Source of the DNA: Cryobacterium luteum
Lineage (GTDB): Bacteria > Actinomycetota > Actinomycetes > Actinomycetales > Microbacteriaceae
Length of the DNA: 64,000 bases
Assembly (NCBI RefSeq): GCF_900110125.1
Contig: NZ_FOCN01000003.1
Span: 124,001-188,000 of the forward strand
Direction of reading: 5' to 3'
Shown: piece by piece, positions 54,094 to 61,573 of the stretch
Numbering within the stretch: position 1 is the stretch's first letter
Layout of the letters: the number at the start of each line of letters is the position of its first letter
Made by a program: the position numbers and the translations under genes
Notes under the pieces: model-generated
Database searches by the model: none
Seen by the model: only the letters and a program-made list of their open reading frames with translations
What the model was told of the DNA's origin: nothing

Positions 54094-55053
54094 TCAGTGC
54101 CGGGGCCCGTCGGGCCTGCTGCCAGGACCATCCGGACGACCGTCGGGTCGGCCATCGGCGCGGCCGTCGCCGCCACGCTTGCGCAGATATTTCTCGAATT
54201 CCTGGGCTATCGCCTCGCCGCTCGCCTCCGGCGAGTCGACCGTATCCCTCGCCTGCTCAAGCTGGGCGATATAGGCTGCCATTTCCTCGTCTTCGCCAGC
54301 GAGAACGTCGATCCCGGACTCCCACTCGGCTGCCTCGGTCACCAGCACACCCCGGGGGATCACCACGTCGATGACCTCTTCGAGCTTGTCGATCAGCGCG
54401 AGCATCGCCTTGGGCGACGGAGCATTGTGTACATAGTGGGGGACCGATGCCCAGATCGACAGGGTAGGAATTCCCACCGTCTCAGCGGCATCCGACAGCA
54501 CGCTGAGAATACCGACCGGCCCCTCGTAGTTGCTGCGCTCGATCTGTAGTTCGGCGCGCACCTGCGCATTGTCGCTGGACACGAAGATCGAAATCGGACG
54601 GGTGTGCGGCACGTCGGCGAGCATCGCCCCCAGGAACACCACACCGCTCACGTCGGCGGCGAGTGCCGCGTCGAGGATCTCGGCGGCAAAACTTTTCCAG
54701 CTGCGCGACGGCTCCGTGCCGATTAGCAGGTAGATATTTCCCGCGTTGGTGCCGCTGACACGCAACTGCGCATCTTCGGCCAACGGAACGCTGACCACTC
54801 CGGGGGTTTTGGGGCCGTACATGATCGCGCCCGGCCAGCTGAGCGTGCGAACGCCATCTTCGTTGGTCGACACCGTGGGCCGATTGAACTGATAGTCGAA
54901 GTACAGTTCCGGATCGACCTCGGTGATCACCTCGACGTCGAGCAGGTCCTTGAGCGCGCGAACGGCACCCGTCGCGGCCTCACCGGCATCATTCCAGCCT
55001 TCGAAAGCGACGACGAGAAGCCGCCCGCCCAGAAACCCATTACCGTCAGCCAC
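54094..55053 (-). CDS. PAC2-family proteasome-assembly-chaperone-like protein
   Basis: The roughly 319-residue protein belongs to the PAC2 family, named for eukaryotic proteasome assembly chaperones. It opens GNGFLGGRLLVVAFEGWNDAG and contains VVFLGAMLADVPHTRP and LSIWASVPHYVHNAPSP. In Actinobacteria this gene is found near mshC and the Pup-proteasome locus. Start: GTG at 55053 with AGGA eight bases upstream; a TTG at 55068 is the alternative. The acidic C terminus is followed by low-complexity Gly/Arg/Pro repeats. Confidence 0.9.
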   Translation of the reverse strand: MADGNGFLGGRLLVVAFEGWNDAGEAATGAVRALKDLLDVEVITEVDPELYFDYQFNRPTVSTNEDGVRTLSWPGAIMYGPKTPGVVSVPLAEDAQLRVSGTNAGNIYLLIGTEPSRSWKSFAAEILDAALAADVSGVVFLGAMLADVPHTRPISIFVSSDNAQVRAELQIERSNYEGPVGILSVLSDAAETVGIPTLSIWASVPHYVHNAPSPKAMLALIDKLEEVIDVVIPRGVLVTEAAEWESGIDVLAGEDEEMAAYIAQLEQARDTVDSPEASGEAIAQEFEKYLRKRGGDGRADGRPDGRPDGPGSRPDGPRH

Positions 55054-55133
55054 CGTGTTCGTCCTCAATTCCTTCGGCCTTCCGTGTGGAGAGCCTCAGT
55101 CAAGGATAGGCGGTGGCCCTACACTTGAACCCC

Positions 55134-55901
55134 GTGAATGTTTTTCCTGTGCCACCGCCCACGCCCGCTTCCCTGCCCGCCGCCGTCTTGTGGGACATGG
55201 ACGGCACCATCGTCGACACCGAGCCGTACTGGATGCGGGCGGAAACTGAACTCGTCACCGAATTCGGCGGGGTATGGAGTCACGACGACGGCATGCTATT
55301 GGTCGGCTTGGGGCTATGGAATTCCGCCGCGATCCTGCAGTCCCGAGGCGTGGATCTGTCCCCGGATGCCATCGTGGCCCGTCTCACCGATCGAGTGCAA
55401 CAACAATTGGCCGAACACGGTATCCCGTGGCGTCCCGGATCACGCGAGCTGCTGCAGGAGTTGAAAGTGGCCGGTGTCCCGACGGCACTCGTGACCATGT
55501 CGGTGGAGCGCATGGCACGCCAGATCATCGACCTCATCGATTTCGACGCCTTCGACGTCGTCGTCGCCGGCGACATGGTCGCCAACAGCAAGCCCCACCC
55601 CGACCCCTACCTGGTCGCCGCCAAGAACCTCGGTGTCGACCCGGCAGAGTGCATCGCGATCGAGGATTCCGTGCCCGGCGTCGCATCCGCTGTTGCCGCC
55701 GGTACCATCACCATCGCCGTTCCGCACCAGATCGACCTGCCGGAGAGCGACCGCTACACCCGATGGTCCACCCTCACCGGGCGCACCCTCGACGACATTG
55801 TCGCGCTGTACCAATTCTCGACTCGGCCAGGTTCGGCCGTACCCGTTCATTCTCTCGCCCCCACCGGGTTCGCCCGAAACGAAAGTGCACCACTCGCATG
55901 A
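55134..55901 (+). CDS. HAD-IA family phosphatase
   Basis: The 255-residue protein has the HAD nucleophile motif LWDMDGTIVDTEPYW near residues 16-30, motif II (ALVTMSVERM), lysine-containing SKPHPDPYLVAAK and motif IV (CIAIEDSVPGVASA). This is the beta-phosphoglucomutase-like or phosphatase type; substrate unknown. The GTG at 55134 is eight bases after TACACT. The stop overlaps the trmI start by 4 bp, so the two are co-translated. Confidence 0.87.
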   Translation: MNVFPVPPPTPASLPAAVLWDMDGTIVDTEPYWMRAETELVTEFGGVWSHDDGMLLVGLGLWNSAAILQSRGVDLSPDAIVARLTDRVQQQLAEHGIPWRPGSRELLQELKVAGVPTALVTMSVERMARQIIDLIDFDAFDVVVAGDMVANSKPHPDPYLVAAKNLGVDPAECIAIEDSVPGVASAVAAGTITIAVPHQIDLPESDRYTRWSTLTGRTLDDIVALYQFSTRPGSAVPVHSLAPTGFARNESAPLA

Positions 55902-56899
55902 GCAACAACCAGGTTATCCAAAACAGTGGACTCTTTCGCGTTGGCGACCGGGTGCAACTCACCGGGCCTAAGGGGCGGATGAACACCATCACGCTGCAGC
56001 AGGGCCTCACTTTTCACACGCACCGCGGCATCCTCGCGCACGACGACATCATCGGTCAGCCAGACGGATCCGTCGTCACCAACAACGTCGGGGTCGAACA
56101 CCTGGCGCTGCGACCGCTGCTGGTGGATTTCGTGATGAGTATGCCCCGCGGTGCCGCCATCATTTATCCCAAAGACGCCGCCCAGATTCTGGCGCAGGCC
56201 GATATTTTTCCCGGCGCGACCGTCGTCGAAGCCGGCGTCGGTTCGGGGGCGCTGTCGCTCTGGCTGTTGCGCGCAATCGGCCCGGCCGGCCGCCTCGCTT
56301 CCTTCGAACGACGTGAAGAATTCGCCGACGTTGCCAGGGACAATATCGCCACCTTCCTCGGCACCGATCCGGAGAACTGGACAATCACGCTCGGTGACCT
56401 CGCCGAGACGCTGCCAGACACCCTGCCCGCGCGCAGCGTCGACCGAGTCGTGCTAGACATGCTGGCGCCGTGGGAATGTCTCGGTGCCGTCTCCGATGCC
56501 CTCAAGCCCGGGGGAGTTTTGCTCTGCTACGTTGCCACGGTGACGCAACTCTCCCGCGTGGCTGAAGCCATTCGCGGTACCGGGTTCTACACCAACCCTG
56601 ATTCCAACGAAACGATGATTCGCGGCTGGCATGTCGAGGGACTCGCTGTGCGGCCGGACCATCGCATGATCGGCCACACCGGTTTTCTCATCACCGCTCG
56701 ACGTCTGGCCCCCGACACGATCCTGCCCGAGCTGAAGCGACGCCCCTCCAAGACAGATTTCAGCGACGCGGATGTCGAGGCCTGGACCCCGGGAGCGCTC
56801 GGCGAACGCAACGTGAGCGCCAAGGTCATGCGCAAACGCGTACGGGCGGCCGGTACAAGCGCAGAGCTTTCCAAGGCTCGAGACCTCGACGCCGGTTAG
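55898..56899 (+). CDS. trmI: tRNA (adenine-N1)-methyltransferase TrmI
   Basis: TrmI methylates A58 of tRNA. The 333-residue protein has the TrmI-type N-terminal domain (RVGDRVQLTGPKGRMNTITL) and the SAM motif EAGVGSGALSLWLLRA near residue 105, then VDRVVLDMLAPWECL, and the C-terminal RRPSKTDFSDADVEAWTPG. The ATG at 55898 overlaps the previous stop by 4 bp; the frame extends upstream into the HAD gene but without support. In proteasome-bearing actinobacteria the Arc/Mpa ATPase follows; here it does not. Confidence 0.94.
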   Translation: MSNNQVIQNSGLFRVGDRVQLTGPKGRMNTITLQQGLTFHTHRGILAHDDIIGQPDGSVVTNNVGVEHLALRPLLVDFVMSMPRGAAIIYPKDAAQILAQADIFPGATVVEAGVGSGALSLWLLRAIGPAGRLASFERREEFADVARDNIATFLGTDPENWTITLGDLAETLPDTLPARSVDRVVLDMLAPWECLGAVSDALKPGGVLLCYVATVTQLSRVAEAIRGTGFYTNPDSNETMIRGWHVEGLAVRPDHRMIGHTGFLITARRLAPDTILPELKRRPSKTDFSDADVEAWTPGALGERNVSAKVMRKRVRAAGTSAELSKARDLDAG

Positions 56900-57030
56900 G
56901 ATGGGGCTCGGCCCTTTTTGGTTGTAGTGCGCCGAAACCACGGCCATCCTGCGCCTGAAGCACCCGTACCACCCCTCACACCCGCGCAGCGGATCCATGC
57001 TGCAGCAACCCAGTACCGAAAGAAGGACTT

Positions 57031-57975
57031 GTGCGCAAAGCATCCGCGCTGATCATCACCGCCGGCCTCGTGATGACGGCACTGACCGCGTGTGCCAGCC
57101 CCGGCCCGGCTCAAGCCAGCTGTGACTCCACGACCACGTCGGGTCCCGCTTCGGAACTCGTGTCGGTCACCGGCGAGTTCGGAACCGCCCCGGACGTCAA
57201 CTTTCCGACCCCGCTGAAGTCAGCCACCACCCAGCGCAGCGAAATCATCGCGGGTTCCGGCGAGAAAATCGGCGGCGGCCAGCTGATCTCTGCCGAGATC
57301 AATATCTACAACGGAACCAACGGCAATGTCATCGCGCAGGGCGCCTACGACGCAGCCAACGTGCCCCTGTTCCTGCTGAACGGCGCCGACATCAGCGGCA
57401 TCACGGACGGGCTGCTCTGCGCCCGCGTTGGTGAACGCGTCGTGATCGTTGTTGCGCCCGACGACGGGTTCGCGGGCACCGACAGTCAGCCAGCGGGAGT
57501 GGCACCGACCGACACCCTCGTCGTCGTCGTCGATGTTGTCAAGGCCTTCCTGCCCCGGGCCAACGGTGTGGACCAGACGGTCGCAAACGGCCTGCCCGCT
57601 GTCGTCCTCGATGAAGACGGGGTTCCGGGAGTTGTCGTGCCTAACGGTGACGCGCCCACGACCCTCGAAGTCGGCGTGCTGAAGAAGGGGTCGGGGGAAA
57701 AGATCGAGGCGGATTCCAACGTCATCGTCAACCTCATCGGCGTGCTGTGGAAAGACAAAAAGGTTCTGTCATCGACTTGGAGCGACGGTTCGCCCACCCA
57801 GCTGGTGCCCAACGGTGTCATCAGCGGTCTGGCGACAGCACTCACCGGACAGACGGTCGGCTCGCAGATCGTCGCCGTCATTCCCCCCGACCAGGGCTAC
57901 GGAGCCACCGCCACCGACACCATCCCGGCCGGTTCCACCCTCGTCTTCGTCGTCGATATTCTCGGCGTCAGCTAA
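57031..57975 (+). CDS. FKBP-type peptidyl-prolyl isomerase lipoprotein
   Basis: The 314-residue protein has an N-terminal lipoprotein signal with lipobox LTAC (Cys near residue 21) and two FKBP-type segments; the second ends VIPPDQGYGATATDTIPAGS and VFVVDILGV, typical FKBP fold residues. It would sit on the outside of the membrane and help fold exported proteins. GTG start with AAGGA upstream. It lies between trmI and pafBC, the position of FKBP genes at actinobacterial proteasome loci. Confidence 0.92.
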   Translation: MRKASALIITAGLVMTALTACASPGPAQASCDSTTTSGPASELVSVTGEFGTAPDVNFPTPLKSATTQRSEIIAGSGEKIGGGQLISAEINIYNGTNGNVIAQGAYDAANVPLFLLNGADISGITDGLLCARVGERVVIVVAPDDGFAGTDSQPAGVAPTDTLVVVVDVVKAFLPRANGVDQTVANGLPAVVLDEDGVPGVVVPNGDAPTTLEVGVLKKGSGEKIEADSNVIVNLIGVLWKDKKVLSSTWSDGSPTQLVPNGVISGLATALTGQTVGSQIVAVIPPDQGYGATATDTIPAGSTLVFVVDILGVS

Positions 57976-57988
57976 ATCGAGTCGCTTC

Positions 57989-60130
57989 ATGCCAATCCAG
58001 CCGGGCGCTGAACCCTCGGAAAGCCAGACCGAGCGCAAACCTGCATCGGTCACGGCTCCTGAACGGTTGTTCAGCCTCGTCCTGGCGCTTATTGCGACGG
58101 AAGCGGGCCTGACCAAGGCCGACATCCTGGCCAACGTGCAGGGATACCGGCAGCGGTATACCGCGGACGGTTCGAACGAGAGCCTCGAGCGCCAGTTCGA
58201 GCGCGACAAAGACGACATCCGTGAATTGGGTATACCGCTGGAAACCATTGAGCCCCCGGACGATCCGGGCAGCAACCACTTTCTGCGCTATCGCATCCCC
58301 AAGGGTTTGTACGACCTGCCCTCGGATGTCACCTTCACGCCGAACGAGGTATCCCTGCTCAAACTGGCAGGAACGGTCTGGCGCGAAGGGTCACTGTCCG
58401 GAGAATCCCGCCGGGCCGTGATGAAGCTGAACTCCCTCGGTGTTGAATCGAGCGAACCTGTTCTGGGTTATGCACCCCTGCTGCGCACGAAGGATCCGAG
58501 CTTCGACCCCCTGAGCAAGGCCCTGGACCGCTCACAGGTCGTGGCGTTCCTGTACCTCAAACCGGGGGAGACCAAGCCTGCGCGTCGCGTGGTCGCACCC
58601 CGGGCGCTCGTCCAGCATGAAGGGCGCTGGCACCTGTACGCCACCGATGAAGCCGTTCGCTCCGCACGGACCTTTCTGCTGGCGCGCATCGTGGGCGCAG
58701 TCGCCGTGGTCCCCAACACGACGCCGGTTCCGTTCAGCGCTGACACGACCAGCGGGGCCACCGACAGCGCAACGGCCCTCGCCGAACTCGACGCCCTGTG
58801 GGCAGCCAACAGCGCACGCATCGTCGTTCTGCCGCAATCCGACGCCGCCGTGCGCCTGGGTGCCCGGCAGGCAACACAGTACACCAGCGGAACGCACACG
58901 CCGTCGGCCGAAGGTGCCCTGACCCTGCACTTCACCGACCTGAATATCTTCGCTGACGAACTGGCCGCATTCGGCCCGGAAGTGTTCGTCGAGAGTCCCC
59001 TCAGCGTGCGCACCGCGGTGCGCGCACGACTGGTCGCGGCCCGAACCGCCCACGCTGCTGCGTTTCCCGAGTCCCCGTCCGGCCGCCCAGTGCGCCGCCG
59101 CACGCCACCCGCGCACCCCCAGCCGGCCAAAGCCGCCAGCCAACCCCGGATCGCCGGCGACCAGCTCACCCTGCTGCTCTCTCTCGTTCCCTACCTCATC
59201 GACCAGGGGCGGGTCACGGTCATCGAGGTGGCTGAACATTTCGGCCTCTCCGCAGATCGGGTGCGCGGGCTGGTACGCCTCATCGCGCTGTCCGGCATTC
59301 CCGGGGAAACCCGGCAATACCTGCACGGCGACCTCTTCGACATTCTCTGGGATGAATTCGAAACGAATGATCGGATCGTGCTCACCCACCAGGTGGCGAT
59401 TGATGATTCCCCGCGATTCTCGGCCAGGGAGGCCGCAGCACTCATCGCCGGACTGCAATACCTGTCTGCCCTGCCCGACAATGCCGATACCGACGCGATC
59501 GCCTCCCTGATGGCGAAGTTGACCCGCGGCGCCTCTGCGCCACCGACCCAGGTGGCAGTCGCCCAGCGTGATGCCGGAACAACCCGCAGCATCGTGCAGA
59601 CGGCTCTGACCACGGGGATGCAGGTCGAGTTCGACTACCTGAACGCTCGCGGCGGTCACGAACACCGTCTCGTCGACCCCCTGCGCATCGAATCGGTCGA
59701 CAACGACTGGTACCTGCGGGGTTGGTGCCACCTGCGCGAAGCGGTGCGAACCTTCCGGCTGGACCGTATGAGTGAGCCTCGCATCACCGTGACGCCGCGC
59801 AGCACCCACGCCGGAGATCTACTGCTGCCCGATACCCTGTTTCAAGCGTCCACTGACGATGTCGATGTGCGCCTGGAACTCTCGACCGCAGCCCTGCCGC
59901 TGCTCGCTGACTACCGGCCAGAGCGGTCAGAGCCGGTCGGCTCGGGTGCGCTTACCCGCACCACCCTGCGCGTGGCCCATTTCCACGGGCTCAAACGGCT
60001 GGTCACCGGGCTGGCCGGCATCGTCACGGTGCTCGAACCGGCCGAATCGCGCCGAGTGGTGGCCGAGTGGGCCGCGGCCGGGCTCGCGCAGTACGCCGCA
60101 GCTGACCAGACACCGACAGAGACGCTCTAG
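57989..60130 (+). CDS. pafBC: Fused PafB-PafC WYL-domain transcriptional regulator
   Basis: PafB and PafC act together as a WYL-domain transcriptional activator of the mycobacterial DNA-damage response; in several Micrococcales they are fused. The 713-residue product shows two HTH-WYL repeats. The first has LFSLVLALIATEAGLTKADI as HTH and ALDRSQVVAFLYLKPG in the WYL. The second starts near LTLLLSLVPYLIDQGRVTVI, with the WYL GMQVEFDYLNARGGHEHRLV and LYLRGWCHL-like segment. The ATG at 57989 is 13 bp after the FKBP stop. The gene lies next to tatA as in other actinobacteria. Confidence 0.93.
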   Translation: MPIQPGAEPSESQTERKPASVTAPERLFSLVLALIATEAGLTKADILANVQGYRQRYTADGSNESLERQFERDKDDIRELGIPLETIEPPDDPGSNHFLRYRIPKGLYDLPSDVTFTPNEVSLLKLAGTVWREGSLSGESRRAVMKLNSLGVESSEPVLGYAPLLRTKDPSFDPLSKALDRSQVVAFLYLKPGETKPARRVVAPRALVQHEGRWHLYATDEAVRSARTFLLARIVGAVAVVPNTTPVPFSADTTSGATDSATALAELDALWAANSARIVVLPQSDAAVRLGARQATQYTSGTHTPSAEGALTLHFTDLNIFADELAAFGPEVFVESPLSVRTAVRARLVAARTAHAAAFPESPSGRPVRRRTPPAHPQPAKAASQPRIAGDQLTLLLSLVPYLIDQGRVTVIEVAEHFGLSADRVRGLVRLIALSGIPGETRQYLHGDLFDILWDEFETNDRIVLTHQVAIDDSPRFSAREAAALIAGLQYLSALPDNADTDAIASLMAKLTRGASAPPTQVAVAQRDAGTTRSIVQTALTTGMQVEFDYLNARGGHEHRLVDPLRIESVDNDWYLRGWCHLREAVRTFRLDRMSEPRITVTPRSTHAGDLLLPDTLFQASTDDVDVRLELSTAALPLLADYRPERSEPVGSGALTRTTLRVAHFHGLKRLVTGLAGIVTVLEPAESRRVVAEWAAAGLAQYAAADQTPTETL

Positions 60131-60132
60131 CG

Positions 60133-60447
60133 ATGCCGTGGTGGTCGTGGCTGCTCCTTTGGTGCGGTCTCGTGCTGGGCCTGATATCCGTACTTACCTG
60201 GTGTGCGGTCGTGCTCTACCGAAAGGCGCTGGGAACTCTGCGGGCGGGTGAAGCCCTCACCGCTCGTATCTTTGAATTGGATTCTGACCCGACCCACCCC
60301 GCTGCGACATTCACCCCGGCTGTTTTCACCGACCTCGCCGAGCTGCGTGAGAACGTCGAGCAGCAGCGGGTGGAACGCACCCGCCGACGCGAGGTGCGTC
60401 GCGATGCGCTGATCGTGCGGGGTAAACTGATGCGAAACGTCCGCTAA
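60133..60447 (+). CDS. Small membrane-anchored protein
   Basis: The 104-residue protein has one N-terminal hydrophobic segment (LLLWCGLVLGLISVLTWCAVV) and a charged cytoplasmic region with coiled-coil-like Glu/Arg (ELRENVEQQRVERTRRREVR). It begins 2 bp after pafBC and precedes tatA, so it is probably in the same transcript. I do not recognise a family. Confidence 0.75.
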   Translation: MPWWSWLLLWCGLVLGLISVLTWCAVVLYRKALGTLRAGEALTARIFELDSDPTHPAATFTPAVFTDLAELRENVEQQRVERTRRREVRRDALIVRGKLMRNVR

Positions 60448-60480
60448 CCGCCACGCCCGCTAAACAGAGGACACACCCTC

Positions 60481-60738
60481 ATGCTGCAAAACCTGACCGG
60501 ATGGCATTTCCTGATCATCCTCGTCGTCGTCCTGCTCCTCTTCGGTGCTCCGAAGCTTCCCGGACTCGCTCGCAGCCTCGGCCAGTCGATGAAAATCTTC
60601 AAGAGCGAGATCAAGAGCGATTCGGTCGACCCTGATCCCAACGCCCCGACTTCGTCCGCGAGCACCACGGGTACCGACGCATCGAAGACGTCCGGCCCGA
60701 CGGCGGCCGGCCCAGCCGACCCCGCCGTCAAGCCCTAG
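60481..60738 (+). CDS. tatA: Sec-independent protein translocase TatA
   Basis: TatA forms the pore of the twin-arginine export pathway for folded proteins. The 85-residue protein has a single N-terminal helix [20 protein letters not shown] with the family FG(A/P)xKLP motif, then an amphipathic helix ([17 protein letters not shown]) and a polar tail rich in Ser, Thr and Pro. GAGGA lies before the ATG. tatC follows after 4 bp. Confidence 0.94.
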   Translation: MLQNLTGWHFLIILVVVLLLFGAPKLPGLARSLGQSMKIFKSEIKSDSVDPDPNAPTSSASTTGTDASKTSGPTAAGPADPAVKP

Positions 60739-60742
60739 TACC

Positions 60743-61537
60743 GTGGCGGTCCGCGCCCGACGAAGTGCGACCGAAGCGGGAAAAATGTCGCTGGGGCAGC
60801 ACCTGATCGAACTGCGCAAACGCCTCTACCTGGCGGCGGCCGGTTTGTTCATCGGTGCTATAGCCGGATGGTTCCTTTCGGATTTCGTGTGGGATCAGTT
60901 GCGAGAACCGATTTATGCAATCATCAACGCACAGCATCGCAACGCACAGATCAACTACCCCGACATCACGAGTGCCTTCGACCTCAAGCTGAAGATTTCG
61001 CTTTACGTCGGGCTCATCGTGTCGAGCCCGGTATGGCTCTATCAGGTGTTCGCCTTCCTCGTTCCCGGGCTCACCCGAACCGAGAAGAAATACACCTTCG
61101 GATTCCTCTTCACGGCCATTCCCTTGTTTCTGGCCGGCTGCGCAGCGGGTTGGATTCTACTGCCGCACGTGGTCGAGCTCATGACGAGCTTCGCCCCCAC
61201 CGAGGACTCCGCGTTCATCAACGCTCAGGGCTACTTTGACTTCGTGCTCAAACTCGTGGTGGCGATCGGCATCGCGTTCGTGCTGCCGGTCTTTATCGTG
61301 CTTCTCAACTTCGCCGGCGTCATCAGTGCCGCCTCGATCATCAAATCGTGGCGGATCGCCATCCTGGTCATTGTGCTCTTCACGGCGATCGCAACCCCGG
61401 CCGCCGACGTGGTGTCGATGTTCCTGCTGGCCATTCCCATGGTCATGTTGTACTTTGCCGCCTATGGCATCGCCTGGCTGCACGATCGGCGCGTAGCCAA
61501 AAAAGTGCTCGCGTTCGAAAAAGAACTTGCGCTCTAG
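60743..61537 (+). CDS. tatC: Sec-independent protein translocase TatC
   Basis: TatC is the substrate-binding core of the Tat translocase. The 264-residue protein has six membrane segments and the conserved SLGQHLIELRKRL near the N terminus, then PGLTRTEKKYTFGFLF, and FDFVLKLVVAIGIAFVLPVF. GTG start at 60743; an ATG 14 codons later (60785), after AAGCGGGA, is an alternative. Co-transcribed with tatA. Confidence 0.95.
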   Translation: MAVRARRSATEAGKMSLGQHLIELRKRLYLAAAGLFIGAIAGWFLSDFVWDQLREPIYAIINAQHRNAQINYPDITSAFDLKLKISLYVGLIVSSPVWLYQVFAFLVPGLTRTEKKYTFGFLFTAIPLFLAGCAAGWILLPHVVELMTSFAPTEDSAFINAQGYFDFVLKLVVAIGIAFVLPVFIVLLNFAGVISAASIIKSWRIAILVIVLFTAIATPAADVVSMFLLAIPMVMLYFAAYGIAWLHDRRVAKKVLAFEKELAL

Positions 61538-61573
61538 CGCCGAAACTCGGATGCAGCAATTGTTAAGGACCTC

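Noticed and set aside
55274-55897. Long N-terminal extension of TrmI
   Set aside because: It overlaps the HAD gene in another frame; the ATG at 55898 with a 4-bp overlap is the expected coupled start.
57815-57988. N-terminal extension of pafBC
   Set aside because: It overlaps the FKBP gene out of frame and is Ser/Pro/Arg-rich; MPIQPG at 57989 is the sensible start.
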